Translations under genes and position numbers: made by a program
Notes under the pieces: generated by a model
The model's input: only the letters and a program-made list of their open reading frames with translations
What the model was told of the DNA's origin: nothing
Database searches by the model: none
Assembly (NCBI GenBank): GCA_964493945.1
Contig: CAZBQG010000003.1
Span: forward strand, 1 to 44,060
Length of the DNA: 44,060 bases
Source of the DNA: CAZBQG01 sp964493945
GTDB lineage: Bacteria > Pseudomonadota > Alphaproteobacteria > Rhodospirillales > UBA2165
Reading direction: 5' to 3'
Shown here: in pieces, positions 33,677-43,396 of the stretch
Numbering within the stretch: position 1 is the first letter of the stretch
How the letters are laid out: the number at the start of each line of letters is the position of its first letter

Positions 33677-36192
33677 ATTTTGCGCCGGCGCAGGAGTTGC
33701 AGGGCAAGGACCAGACCCAGCACCAAAAGAGCCAGGGGATAGACCCATTCCTTGGCTGGTCGGCCGGTTTGTTCCAGATCGATTTCCGTAACCAGATCGC
33801 CCCGCTCCATCTTGGCCTTTTCGGCCGCTTTCAGAAATGCAAGTTCCCCCACCGCCAAACGCCCGGATTTGTCACGGGCGAGCGTGAGGCCAATGCTTTT
33901 CTGCCCTACCCTTGGCCCCGGCGAAGTGAAGGTGAACAGCTTGAACCGGTCGCCATAATCGGTTTCGCGCACCACATGAAGGCGCAGTTTCAATCCCTTT
34001 TCAGCCGCTAATCCGCTTTTAATGAATTTCCCCATGGGCTGGGGCGCGAAAGCGGGATGGACCAGATCCAGGAAAAAGTCGGGCCGGAACAAGGCAAATG
34101 TGACGCCCAGCAGAAGAATAATTTCATACCATCTGGCGCGCAGAATCAGCCAGCCCTGAGTGGCCGAGGCGAAACAGAAAATGGCAATCAAGGAGACGAT
34201 GAAAACGCTTAACCCATGCCAAAAACTGTTAACCCCGATGAGCAGGAGTTCGGGGTTGAAGATGAAAACGAAGGGCAGGATGGCGGTGCGGATATCGTAG
34301 AAAAACGCCTGCACGCCGGTCTTTAGGGGATCGGCCCGGGATATGGCCGAAGCAGCGAAGGCGGCTAGGCAGACGGGCGGTGTGACGTCCGCCAGAATGC
34401 CAAAATAAAAGACAAACAGATGCACGGCGATGATCGGCAAGACCAGCCCCGCCGCATTGCCAAGCTCCACCAGCACACCGGCCAATAAAGATGCGACCAC
34501 CAGATAATTGGCGGTCGTCGGCAGCCCCATGCCCAGGATCAGCGCCAGCACGGCGGTCAGGATCAAAAGGATAAACACATTGCCGCCGGACAGTGCCTCG
34601 ACCAGCCCGACCATAGCGTTGTTGAGCCCGGTGGAAGAGACGGAACCGACAATAATCCCGGCGGCCGCCACGGCAACGGCGATACCGATCATGTTGCGCG
34701 CGCCTGCCACCAGCCCGTGGAAAATATCTACCGCCGCATCGGCCAGCCCGGCCCCCAGTCCACCTTCCCTGGAACCCTTCACCAGACCCAGGCCGGCAAC
34801 CAGGATAAGCGCCGCACCCAGGCCCAAAAATAATGCCGATTGGGGCTCCCAGTCCGACAGGCCCCGGGCCAGGGCGGCCAGGGCAACAGGGATTGCGTAA
34901 AGAATTCCGGAGAGAGTTTTGGGCAGATTACCAGGCGCCACCCGGCCCGCGACCATGATCAGGAACATAACCAATATAGCGTAAAATACCGCGCTGCTGG
35001 CCGACCAGCGTTCGATCATCAGCAGATAGATCAGAACCAGAATGGGTACCAGGAAATGGGCGCCACTGATAAATGTGGACCCCAGGGGCGGGATGTCCGT
35101 GGCCGGCATGCGCACCAAACCAAGTTTCAAGGCCTCCAGATGGGAAATGTAAAGCAGCCCGATATAGGCCACCAGGGCTGGAATGATGGCCGCCACGATG
35201 ACATCGAAATAGCTGATGCCCACCAGCTCAGCGATGATGAAGGCGGCGGCCCCCATGATCGGCGGCATGAGCTGGCCGTTGGTGGAGGCAGCCACCTCGA
35301 TGGCGCCGGCCTTCACCGCCGGCATGCCCATGCGGCGCATGACCGGGATGGTGAAGACGCCGGTGGTCACCACATTGGCGATGGAGGATCCGGATATCAG
35401 CCCGGTCATGCCCGACGCCAGGATGGCCGCCTTGGCCGGGCCGCCCCGGAACCGCCCAACCAGGGCAAAGGCCAGATTGAGGAAATATTTGCCCGCCCCG
35501 GCCCGGTCTAAAAGGGCGCCGAACAGAACGAAAAGAAAGACGAAGCTTACGGAAACTCCGATGGGAATACCGAAGATGGCCTCCCCGCCCATCCAGTGAT
35601 AGCCAATCAGGCGGGGCAGAGAAACACCCCGGTGGGAAATCAGTTCGGGCATGGATTGGCCGAAAATGGAATAGACCAGAAAGATCAGGGCGAGTATAAC
35701 CAATGGCCAGCCGATGGCCCGGCGCGTCGCTTCCAGCAGCAGTATCAAGCCCGCGCCACCCAACAATCCTTCGAAGGGGATAGTGACGCCCAGCACTTCC
35801 AGGCTCAGCAGGCTGCCCAACCGGTTGGTGATGCCTTCCTGGTCGATAAAGACCCAAAGGGCGGCAAACCCGCCCAGCAGAGCCAGGAAAATATCCAAAG
35901 GTGAAATGGGCGCTTGGGTCAGAGCGCGGGCGCGGGGGAAAAGCAAGAAGACCAGGACAAGCCCGAAAGCCAGATGAATGCCCCTGGCCGGTACATCGAC
36001 GATGATGGCGAAATCGAACAGAAACGGCAGGGGCGACGCGATCCAAAGCTGAAACAGCGACCAGGCGGCGGCAACAATCCCCACCACGATCGACAAAGCC
36101 GGGCCGGATTGGCGGCCGGAAAATTCAACTTCTTCTATGCGCCTTTGTATTTCCTCAGGCGAGGTTTCGGCGTCGTGCTGGGTTTGGGCCAA
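33658..36192 (-). CDS. TRAP-transporter fused permease (4TM + 12TM, TAXI-type)
   Basis: An 844-residue fused DctQ-DctM-type permease. It has a short cytoplasmic N-terminus, four helices, then the large 12-14-helix domain with family blocks GGPAKAAILASGMTGLISG, AIEVAASTNGQLMPPIMGAAAF and GMGLPTTANYLVVASL. The C-terminal about 130 residues form a soluble extension with a last membrane helix, as in TAXI-type permeases with a DUF3394-like end. The start is TTG 36192, 19 bases after the binding-protein stop; the ribosome site is weak. It is co-transcribed with the TAXI binding protein. Imports small organic or amino acids with sodium or protons. Confidence 0.92.
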   Translation of the reverse strand: MAQTQHDAETSPEEIQRRIEEVEFSGRQSGPALSIVVGIVAAAWSLFQLWIASPLPFLFDFAIIVDVPARGIHLAFGLVLVFLLFPRARALTQAPISPLDIFLALLGGFAALWVFIDQEGITNRLGSLLSLEVLGVTIPFEGLLGGAGLILLLEATRRAIGWPLVILALIFLVYSIFGQSMPELISHRGVSLPRLIGYHWMGGEAIFGIPIGVSVSFVFLFVLFGALLDRAGAGKYFLNLAFALVGRFRGGPAKAAILASGMTGLISGSSIANVVTTGVFTIPVMRRMGMPAVKAGAIEVAASTNGQLMPPIMGAAAFIIAELVGISYFDVIVAAIIPALVAYIGLLYISHLEALKLGLVRMPATDIPPLGSTFISGAHFLVPILVLIYLLMIERWSASSAVFYAILVMFLIMVAGRVAPGNLPKTLSGILYAIPVALAALARGLSDWEPQSALFLGLGAALILVAGLGLVKGSREGGLGAGLADAAVDIFHGLVAGARNMIGIAVAVAAAGIIVGSVSSTGLNNAMVGLVEALSGGNVFILLILTAVLALILGMGLPTTANYLVVASLLAGVLVELGNAAGLVLPIIAVHLFVFYFGILADVTPPVCLAAFAASAISRADPLKTGVQAFFYDIRTAILPFVFIFNPELLLIGVNSFWHGLSVFIVSLIAIFCFASATQGWLILRARWYEIILLLGVTFALFRPDFFLDLVHPAFAPQPMGKFIKSGLAAEKGLKLRLHVVRETDYGDRFKLFTFTSPGPRVGQKSIGLTLARDKSGRLAVGELAFLKAAEKAKMERGDLVTEIDLEQTGRPAKEWVYPLALLVLGLVLALQLLRRRKIKAAAP

Positions 36193-36211
36193 CTGGTCGC
36201 TCAGACCGCCC

Positions 36212-37219
36212 CTACATCAATCCTTTTTCCTTGTAATATTTCAGCGCACCTGGATGGAGCGGCGCCGAGAGCCCATCCTTGATCATGGTCTTGGGATCAA
36301 GGTTGCGGAAGGCTGGATGGAGCTTGCGGAAATTATCCAGATTCTCAAACACGGCGCGGACCACCTCATAGACCACATCGGCTGACGTGTCTGAGCTGGT
36401 CACGAATGTAGCCTTGACGCCCCAGGTCCTGACATCGGTGTCGGTCGATTTGTAAGTCCCCTTGGGGATGGTCGCCCAGGCGTAATAGGGCTTGTCCGGC
36501 GTGACGAAGCTTTTTGCAATTTTGCCCCGGAAATTGATGATCTTGGCGCCGCACCCTTCGGTCGCCACCGAGACGCCCGCATTGGGCACGCCGACCGAGT
36601 AGATATAGGCATCGATCTTGCCGTCACACAGCGCCTTGGATTGTTCCGTCGAAGTCAGCTCTGCCGCCAGCTTGAAGCTTTTCTTGGTCCAACCCGCTAC
36701 CTTCATCATTTCCTCGACCGAACCCCGTTGGCCCGATCCAGGATTTCCGATATTCACCCGTTTGCCCTTCAGGTCATTCCAGCCCGCAATGGGTGCCCCC
36801 TTGCGGACGATGATCTGGAAGGGTTCGGGATGGACGGAAAAGACGGCACGCAATTTCTTGAACTGTTTGCCCTTCCATTTACTGGAACCGTTATAGGCAT
36901 GGTATTGCCAGTCGGACTGGGCCACCCCGAAATCCAACTCGCCAGCCTTGATCTGGCCGATATTGTAGTTGGACCCACCGGTGGAGGGGGCGGAACAACG
37001 GATGCCGTGCTTGCGGCCTTTTTTGCGGCCCTCGGCGGCTTCCCGATGGACGAGGCGGCAAATGGCGTTGCCGGTGGCGAAATATACCCCGGTGGGGCCG
37101 CCGGTGCCGATGGCGATGAAGCGTTTCTTGCTTTGGGCCTCTGCGTCCACAGCCGTTGCCAACAGAGCCGCGGCCATGCCCATCAGAGCCAAGCCGAAAA
37201 AAACTGTTTTCTTGATCAT
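36212..37219 (-). CDS. TAXI-family TRAP substrate-binding protein
   Basis: A 335-residue periplasmic protein. It has a signal peptide (MIKKTVFFGLALMGMAAALLATAV, cut near AEAQ) followed by FIAIGTGGPTGVYFATGNAIC, the diagnostic N-terminus of TAXI proteins. The middle has CSAPSTGGSNYNIGQIKAGELDFGVAQSDW, and the C-terminal region LSAPLHPGALKYYKEKGL is also typical. ATG 37219 is chosen because GGGAGG lies 7 bases upstream; an earlier in-frame ATG is part of that ribosome site. Together with the fused permease it forms a complete transporter. Known members bind glutamate or similar compounds. Confidence 0.92.
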   Translation of the reverse strand: MIKKTVFFGLALMGMAAALLATAVDAEAQSKKRFIAIGTGGPTGVYFATGNAICRLVHREAAEGRKKGRKHGIRCSAPSTGGSNYNIGQIKAGELDFGVAQSDWQYHAYNGSSKWKGKQFKKLRAVFSVHPEPFQIIVRKGAPIAGWNDLKGKRVNIGNPGSGQRGSVEEMMKVAGWTKKSFKLAAELTSTEQSKALCDGKIDAYIYSVGVPNAGVSVATEGCGAKIINFRGKIAKSFVTPDKPYYAWATIPKGTYKSTDTDVRTWGVKATFVTSSDTSADVVYEVVRAVFENLDNFRKLHPAFRNLDPKTMIKDGLSAPLHPGALKYYKEKGLM

Positions 37220-37260
37220 GTCCCGTCCTCCCATATATCTGAGCTGGTTGAATGGGTCAG

Positions 37261-37326
37261 CTTAAACCATAGGATCGGCAGGCTTCAAACCTTTACTTTG
37301 CCCCATTACCCGCCAGACGATAGGAT
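37261..37326. promoter_or_regulatory. Candidate divergent promoters, TAXI-TRAP and apt
   Basis: Minus: -35 TTGAAG (37283-37288), 16 bases, -10 TTTAAG (37261-37266). Plus: -35 TTGCCC (37298-37303), 17 bases, -10 TAGGAT (37321-37326). Both are weak matches, placed back to back. Confidence 0.3.
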
Positions 37327-37377
37327 GGGGCCAGCAAAAAGTAAATTCCAAATTAAAGGAGGCCCAGCGGCTGTATC

Positions 37378-37893
37378 ATGGATATCAAGGACCATATCCG
37401 GACGATCCCCGACTTCCCCAAGCCGGGCGTTGATTTTTATGACATTTCCACCCTGCTGGCCCATGCCGATGCCTGGCAGGTGACCATGGGGCGTCTGGCC
37501 AAACTGGTCAGCCGCCATCAGCCCGATATCCTGGCCGGTGTTGAATCCCGGGGCTTCCTGGTCGCCGCCCCCCTGGCCCTCAAGCTGGGTTTAGGCTTCA
37601 TCATGGTCCGCAAGCAGGGCAAGCTGCCGGGCGCCACCATTAAATATGAATATGATACGGAATACAGTACCGACATCGTCGAAATCCAGGCCGATGCCAT
37701 TGAAAAAGGCCAACGGGTGGTCATATTGGATGATTTGCTGGCCACCGGCGGCACGCTGAATGCCTCGGCCCAGCTTTTGCGCAAGGCGGGCGGAGACGTG
37801 GTGGGCGCGACCTGCATCATGGAGCTAACCTTCCTGGGTGGGCGCGGCAATATTGACCTGCCCTTCGACAGTCTTATTGCTTATGACGATTAG
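37378..37893 (+). CDS. apt: Adenine phosphoribosyltransferase
   Basis: A 171-residue type I phosphoribosyltransferase that converts adenine and PRPP to AMP (purine salvage). The PRPP-binding motif VVILDDLLATGGT is at residues 114-126. The N-terminal IRTIPDFPKPGVDFYDIST and the GVESRGFLVAAPLA loop are diagnostic for Apt. The ribosome site AAAGGAGG is about 14 bases upstream of the ATG, longer than usual. It is divergent from the TAXI gene and stands alone. Confidence 0.96.
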   Translation: MDIKDHIRTIPDFPKPGVDFYDISTLLAHADAWQVTMGRLAKLVSRHQPDILAGVESRGFLVAAPLALKLGLGFIMVRKQGKLPGATIKYEYDTEYSTDIVEIQADAIEKGQRVVILDDLLATGGTLNASAQLLRKAGGDVVGATCIMELTFLGGRGNIDLPFDSLIAYDD

Positions 37894-38021
37894 ATTTTTT
37901 CAGGCGGCGGCTTCGGAAAATACCCGGTAAACCTTGCGTCACGATTTCGCGACCGTGTGGCCAAGGACGTTATTTTCATATTATATCGGGGTTTCACCTT
38001 GGATCTTGGCGAAATCAGGAC

Positions 38022-38687
38022 ATGAACGAGGATCCTTTCCAGGCGTTACGCCATATGATGGCCGAGATAATCCTGGCCCATATTGAGGCGACCCGTGAAC
38101 TGACCCAGGTGGAGAGCCTGGATCAGCGGATGCTGGATGCCATGATCCGGGTGCCGCGTGAGGAATTCGTGCCGGCGGAAATGCGCGCCTATGCCCATGC
38201 CGACGGCCCCCTGCCCATTGGCTTCGACAAAACCATTTCCCAGCCCTTCATCACCGCCTTGATGACCGGACTCCTGGACCCCCGGGAGGACGAACGGGTG
38301 CTGGAGATCGGTACCGGGCTGGGCTATCACACAGCCGTTCTTAGCGAGCTGGCGGGTCAGGTTTACAGCGTGGAAATCATTGGCGGCCTGCTGGATCAGG
38401 CCCGAGAGCGCCTTGGGGCCCAGGGGATCAACAATGTGGAAACCCGCCTCGGCAACGGGCGGCTGGGTTGGCCGGAATTCGCACCCTTTGACAAAATCAT
38501 CCTCGCCGCCTCGGCAGAACTCATGCCGCCCGAACTGCTCAATCAATTAAAGCCGGGCGGACGCATGGTCTTGCCGACGGGCATCGAGGGAGCCCAGCAG
38601 TTGATGCTCGTCGACAAGGATATGGACGGACGCATCAGCACCCGCGAAGTCCTGGGCGTTCGTTTCGCCCTGCTGGAGGAGTGCTGA
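38022..38687 (+). CDS. Protein-L-isoaspartate O-methyltransferase-family methyltransferase
   Basis: A 221-residue SAM-dependent methyltransferase. Motif I is RVLEIGTGLGYHTAVLSELAG (about residues 90-110). The PIMT-specific N-terminal region is MIRVPREEFVPAEMR, followed by PLPIGFDKTISQPFITALMTGLL. It repairs isoaspartyl residues in typical members. Length and motifs fit Pcm closely; a related small-molecule methyltransferase cannot be fully ruled out. It is convergent with the M24-fold gene. Confidence 0.88.
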   Translation: MNEDPFQALRHMMAEIILAHIEATRELTQVESLDQRMLDAMIRVPREEFVPAEMRAYAHADGPLPIGFDKTISQPFITALMTGLLDPREDERVLEIGTGLGYHTAVLSELAGQVYSVEIIGGLLDQARERLGAQGINNVETRLGNGRLGWPEFAPFDKIILAASAELMPPELLNQLKPGGRMVLPTGIEGAQQLMLVDKDMDGRISTREVLGVRFALLEEC

Positions 38688-38710
38688 AGCGCCCCTCCCC
38701 TCAAGCCTTC

Positions 38711-39910
38711 TTACAGTTCGACGATCTTCTTGGGATATTTGTGGATGCACTCCCCGGGGCCGTCCGCACCGATGATGTAATTGTCGCAAATCCAGGTACT
38801 GATGGTCTTGGTCGAATAGCCGGGATGGACGACGATGTTCATATTGGCCTGGATCTCCATGGGCTCATCCATGCGGACCAGGGGCCGCTCCACCAGATCA
38901 TAGCCCTGGCCATGGCAATAGAGCCGGTTTTCCTTGGGGCGGCCGTTCTTTTCCATGAAACCGTTGAACTCATTCCAGACATCGGCGCTGGGCCTGCCCG
39001 GCGTCAGAAGATCCAAAGTGAATTGCTGGGCTTCCAGGGTAAACTCGAACTCGTCCAGCAATTCCTGGCTGGCCTTGCCCAAAACGCAGGTCCGGCCGAT
39101 TTCCGTGAAGAACCCACCAGCGCCATTATTTTCCACCAGAAGCTGGAAGTAATCGCCATCCTGGATAACCCGGTCCTGATGATGGCGGTCACCATTGCGG
39201 ATCGTCGTCCCCAGGGGCCCGGAGGCGCAAAGATAGATGCCCTGTTCGGAACCCAGATTATGCCCCTTATGGAGCGCCACGGCGGCCACGTCGCTGTCTT
39301 TCATGCCGGGCTCGATGGCTTCGAAGGCGGCACCCAGGGCGGCGTCCTGTTGCAGGGCCGTCCCCCGGATCAGTTCCAGCTCCTCTTCGGATTTGATCAC
39401 CTTGATTTGGTCCACCATGTCGGAGGCATCAACGAATTCGGTGTCGGAAAAATCACCCGACTTCAGATAATCCACCAGGGCATAGGACATCTGATAGGTA
39501 CCCAAAAGCCCCACCTTGGCCTTGGCATAAGGCGCCAGGGCTTTGGCCGCCAGCTCGCCGTCATAGTTTTTGGTATAAGGGGCCGATTCGTAGCTGGGCG
39601 TGCTCAGGGTGCGCTTAACGCCCCGCAATACCCCATCGCCTTCGGCCGGCAGTTCCACATCCATCCCAAAAGGACCCTGGCCAACCATCGTCATGCGGTC
39701 ATCCAGGGGAAAAATTACGGTCTGGGGGTAGCCGTTGGTCGCCGGCTTGTCGGTAAAATATTTAACATATCCGCCCATATGGTCATTGTTGTTCTGCATC
39801 AACAGAACCTGGATACCCGCCTCTTTCATTGCGGCTCGGACGGCAGCCCAGCGGCGTTCCAACTCGTCCGTTGAAATTGGCGTATTCAGTCTTTCCGACA
39901 TCGCGTCCAT
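38711..39910 (-). CDS. M24-fold (creatinase/aminopeptidase P-like) protein with altered metal site
   Basis: A 399-residue pita-bread protein with a creatinase N-terminal domain and a C-terminal M24 domain. The usual Asp-Asp-His-Glu-Glu metal ligands appear as Glu260 (LVENNG), Glu270 (FTEIGRT), His333 (CHGQGYD), His362 (VVHPGY, usual EPG) and Cys375/Asp376 (WICDN, usual ED). Only the His is unchanged. It may be a metal-independent hydrolase of the creatinase sort or bind a different metal. The ATG has GGGGGAC upstream. The gene follows the histidine kinase by about 68 bases on the same strand. Confidence 0.82.
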   Translation of the reverse strand: MDAMSERLNTPISTDELERRWAAVRAAMKEAGIQVLLMQNNNDHMGGYVKYFTDKPATNGYPQTVIFPLDDRMTMVGQGPFGMDVELPAEGDGVLRGVKRTLSTPSYESAPYTKNYDGELAAKALAPYAKAKVGLLGTYQMSYALVDYLKSGDFSDTEFVDASDMVDQIKVIKSEEELELIRGTALQQDAALGAAFEAIEPGMKDSDVAAVALHKGHNLGSEQGIYLCASGPLGTTIRNGDRHHQDRVIQDGDYFQLLVENNGAGGFFTEIGRTCVLGKASQELLDEFEFTLEAQQFTLDLLTPGRPSADVWNEFNGFMEKNGRPKENRLYCHGQGYDLVERPLVRMDEPMEIQANMNIVVHPGYSTKTISTWICDNYIIGADGPGECIHKYPKKIVEL

Positions 39911-39978
39911 GATCGTCCCCCTAGCTTGTGATTTGAGCGCACTATATTACGCAAATCCCTTGGGGCCAAGCAGAGGGA

Positions 39979-42023
39979 TCAGGAAAGGACGCGGCTGGCC
40001 GGAAAGCAGACCGTCACGGTAGTGCCCCGGCCCGGCTGGCTTTCGATTTCCAGTGTCGCGCCGTGCGCCTCGGCCAGGCCCTTGGCCAGGGGCAGGCCCA
40101 GTCCGGTTCCCTCGCGCCCGCTGGCGCTTTCGCGCTTTACCTGGCCAAATCTGGCGAGCGCTATTTGAATATCGGCCTGGTTCATACCGATCCCCGTATC
40201 CGTGACGAAAAAGCTCAACCCGCCGTCGGGCTGGGGGCAGCAACCGATGGTGACCTCACCGCCGGCAGGGGTGAATTTAACCGCGTTGGAGAGAAGATTG
40301 ATCAGGATTTGCTTGGCCCTCAGGGGATCAACGTTGAGCAGGGGCTGGGTTCCAAGAATATCATTGATCAGTTTTACGCCACTGCTGTTGGCACGGTGTG
40401 TAACGACGCGGAGCGCGGCCACCGCCAACTCGGCCGGATCCACGGGCGCGTCGAAAAGCTGCACCCTACCCGCCTCAATGACCGATACATCGAGCAGCTC
40501 GCTGATCAGTTCCAGCAGGTCGGTCCCCGATTCCTTTTTGTTGCCCAGATATTTCCGTTGCTTTTCATTTTCCAGGGAGCCGAAAATTTTCTCTATCAAC
40601 ACATCGGAAAAGCCGATGATGGCATTCAGCGGTGTGCGCAGCTCGTGGCTCATATTGGCCATGAAATCGCTTTTCGACTGGTTGGCCGCATCCGCCTCCA
40701 TGATCGCGTCGCGCAGTTCTCCTTCGCGCTCTTTAAGTTCGGTGATGTCGTAATAGAAGGTGAGCACGCTGCCATCCTGGAGGCGCTTTTTCTGGATATT
40801 CATCCAGCGTCCGTCTCTGAACAGCGCTTCGCGGTGGCTGTCCGTTTCCCGGTGATCGGCCAAGCGGCTGGCGATCCAGGCTTCCCGGTCTTCAATTATT
40901 TCCCGGTCATGGGCTCCTTCGGCGACTTTGCGCATGTAATCGTCAAACTTGACCCCGGGAACCAGGTTATCCGCCGTGCCGGTCAGCATGGCCGCGAAAT
41001 AGCCATTACAGCGCACGAACCTGTCCTCCGCGTCCCACAGGGCAAAACCCGCATCCAGGTTGTCCATGGCATTAGCAAATCTGTTCTGAATATCCAATTC
41101 CCGGCTGCGAGCTTCAATTTCCGCCGCTTCATCCACAGTCGTTCCCCGATATCCCTTAAAGGTGCCGTCGGCGCTGAAAAAAGGCGCGCCGCTCATCCGG
41201 AAATGAATGGCCCTCGCCTCGGACCGGCTTGCCTGAACACGGAAATCGCGGAAAGGACGGCGCTGGTCAAAGGCCTCCTTGACCGGGCGCCAGGTTTCGC
41301 TGTCTATGCGCTCCTTCTGGACTTCCCACGGCTGTTTGCCGATCAGCGCCTCGGCCAGAAAACCCGAATATTCAAGCCCATCCGAGGCATAGGTAAAGCG
41401 AAACTCCTCGTCCGTCTCCCAGAAGCGGTCGGCCCCCGAGGCGGCAAAATCACGGAACCTCTCTTCGCTTTCCATAAGGGCGGTCTCGATCTGCTTGCGT
41501 TCCTCGATCTGCCAGCTGAGATCACGCGCCCGCTCGGTGACCGCCAATTCAAGATTGTCATGGGCCTGTCGCAGCTTCAGCTCGGTGGCTTGCCTTGCCT
41601 CCACTTCGGAAGTCTCATCCACCAGGGTTCCCCGGTAACCCTGAAACTTGCCGTCGTTCTGAAATACGGGTTTCCGCTGGCCCGCAAATGGCGCGTTCGC
41701 CCGGTCCCGTCCAGCTGGCTGGAACGGAAATCCCGAAAGGGTTGATGGGCATCCATAGTGGCACGGTAGGCGCGCCATTTTTCATTATTCGGATCGGCGC
41801 CCTGCAACTCCCAGCGCGCCTTGCCCATGACCTTTTCGTGGCCCAGGAACAAGGGCGCATCCTTTGGCGGCGAAACATAGGTGAAGCGATGGTCGTCATC
41901 GGTTTCCCAAAACCGGTCGACGGCAATACCTGAAAAATCCTCAAAGCGCTCATCGCTCTCGTGGAGCAATGCACACAAATGGGAGATTTCCTTGTCCGGC
42001 TCGTCAAATGATTTGTCGTCCAT
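39979..42023 (-). pseudogene. Three-PAS-domain sensor histidine kinase, interrupted by one single-base frameshift
   Basis: With one base added at 41662-41664 (a T run on the minus strand) this is a 681-residue hybrid-free histidine kinase. PAS1 (residues about 20-140, DRFWETDDDHRFTYVS) is split by the shift; PAS2 (about 185-307, DRFWETDEEFRFTYAS) is a close repeat, and PAS3 (about 314-430) follows. HisKA has the phospho-acceptor His near 460 in MSHELRTPLN. HATPase motifs are LINLLSNAVKFTPAGG (N), DTGIGMN (G1) and GTGLGLPLAKGL (G2). No transmembrane helix, so it is cytosolic. No response regulator is adjacent. It begins 11 bases after the hydroxypyruvate-isomerase-like gene. Confidence 0.82.
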
Positions 42024-42034
42024 AGTCCCCGGTC

Positions 42035-42814
42035 TTATGAAATATAAGGGGCCAGCCAGCCGAGCGAATCCTCGCTCGCGCCGCTGGGTACATATTCGGC
42101 GCCTACCCAGCCTTCGTATCCCATGGCATCGATGGCCACAAAAATAAAAGGAAAATTGATCTCACCCGTACCCGGCTCGTGGCGCCCCGGCGTGTCGGCG
42201 AACTGGATGTGGAAGATATGGTCTTTCAGCCGGGCCATGGTGGGCGCCAGATCCCCTTCCATGATCTGCATATGATAGAGGTCATATTGCAGACCCAGAT
42301 TGGGATGGCCGACCCGCCCGATAATTTCCATTGCATCGTTGCTGGAATAGACCAGGAAGCCCGGCCGGTCCCGCGTATTGATGGCTTCGAGCACGACGCC
42401 GATACCTATATTCTGAAAGGCTTCGGCGGCCTTGGCCAGATTTCCCTCCAGCACTTCCAGGCATTTGCTGCGGGGAATTTCAGGAGGCGGCCAGCCGGCC
42501 AGCACATTGACGTTGGCCGGGCGGAGCCCTTCGGCATATTCCAGTGCCTGCTCCAGGGCTGTATCAAACTCCCCTTCAAGGCCCGGCATGGCGGCCAGCC
42601 CTGGCCCGCCCCGCTCCATACTGACAACGCCCAGATTGATCAGGGCCATCTCCAGCCCCGCATCTTCCTTGGCGCGGACCAGATCATCCAGCGCCAGATC
42701 ATAGGGGAACTGAATTTCAATCGCCCCGAAACCGGCAGCGGCAGCCAGGGCCGGGCGCTCCAGCATGGGCACTTCGGCAAAAAGCATGGAAATATTTGCG
42801 GAAAAGCGGGGCAT
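42035..42814 (-). CDS. Hydroxypyruvate isomerase-like TIM-barrel protein
   Basis: A 259-residue AP-endonuclease-2-type (xylose-isomerase-like) barrel. The start MPRFSANISMLFAEVPMLERPALAAAAGFGAIEIQFPYD is very close to Hyi proteins. Other marks are VVLEAINTRDRPGFLVYSS, GLQYDLYHMQIMEGDL, HIQFADTPGRHEPGTGEINF and a final GAEYVPSG, which carry the acid and His residues at the active site. Typical members interconvert hydroxypyruvate and tartronate semialdehyde in glyoxylate metabolism. No glyoxylate carboligase or reductase is nearby. Confidence 0.88.
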   Translation of the reverse strand: MPRFSANISMLFAEVPMLERPALAAAAGFGAIEIQFPYDLALDDLVRAKEDAGLEMALINLGVVSMERGGPGLAAMPGLEGEFDTALEQALEYAEGLRPANVNVLAGWPPPEIPRSKCLEVLEGNLAKAAEAFQNIGIGVVLEAINTRDRPGFLVYSSNDAMEIIGRVGHPNLGLQYDLYHMQIMEGDLAPTMARLKDHIFHIQFADTPGRHEPGTGEINFPFIFVAIDAMGYEGWVGAEYVPSGASEDSLGWLAPYIS

Positions 42815-42876
42815 GGCGAAAGATTATAAAGCAGCCCCGCAATTGGGCTAGATTAAACTTCGCCGGAGGATTAAAA

Positions 42877-42892
42877 CCATTCTTAAGAATGG
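42877..42892. promoter_or_regulatory. Perfect 16-base palindrome before the GNAT pair
   Basis: CCATTCTTAAGAATGG reads the same on both strands; flanking AAA and TTT extend it past one extra G. It ends 17 bases before the first GNAT start and may be an operator or a leader hairpin affecting translation. Confidence 0.4.
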
Positions 42893-42909
42893 GTTTGGGA
42901 GTATGGGAC

Positions 42910-43371
42910 ATGGCCACAAAATCAGATACGAAAGCACGCCCCCTGGGGCCGGGGGATCTGGACGCAGTGGTCGATATCGACCAACGCATCGTCGGGCGTT
43001 CCAGGCGAGGGTTTTTTGAAAAAAGACTGGATGCGGCCATGGCCGTTCCCGATGATTTCGTGGTGGTCGGTATCGATGGCGAGGACGGGCTTTGCGCCTT
43101 TGCCTTCGCGCGCATCAGCACCGGTGATTTCGGCCTGTCCGCATCCCACGCCGTCCTGGATGCCATCGGCGTCGATCCCGGCAATCAGTCGAAAGGGTTG
43201 GGGCACCAATTGATGAACGGGCTGGATGACGGCCTGCGCAAACGGGGCGTGAGCGAAATCCGCACTCAGACCGATTGGCGCTTTCATGATCTTGTCCGTT
43301 TCCTGGGTAGTGAGGGCTTCAAGGTGGCCCCCATACACATATTGGAACGGCCCACCACCTCCGCGCTTTAA
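42910..43371 (+). CDS. GNAT-family N-acetyltransferase (first of tandem pair)
   Basis: A 153-residue GNAT-fold protein. The acetyl-CoA motif A is LDAIGVDPGNQSKGLGHQLMNGL (usual Q/RxxGxG/A as QSKGLG). The end FLGSEGFKVAPIHILERP is typical of the fold. ATG 42910 is chosen with GGGAG upstream; the open frame runs back into the preceding region. The next gene encodes a clear relative, so this is a tandem duplication. The acceptor is unknown. Confidence 0.85.
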   Translation: MATKSDTKARPLGPGDLDAVVDIDQRIVGRSRRGFFEKRLDAAMAVPDDFVVVGIDGEDGLCAFAFARISTGDFGLSASHAVLDAIGVDPGNQSKGLGHQLMNGLDDGLRKRGVSEIRTQTDWRFHDLVRFLGSEGFKVAPIHILERPTTSAL

Positions 43372-43396
43372 GACCAGCAGACCCGAGGATAAGATA

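Noticed and set aside
38681..39874. A 397-codon plus-strand frame opposite the M24-fold gene
   Set aside because: The minus strand has a clear creatinase-type fold; the plus frame has no motif.
40063..41745. A 560-codon open frame on the plus strand opposite the histidine kinase
   Set aside because: The kinase strand has PAS, HisKA and HATPase motifs. The antisense frame has no recognisable domain and is expected from GC-rich codon use.
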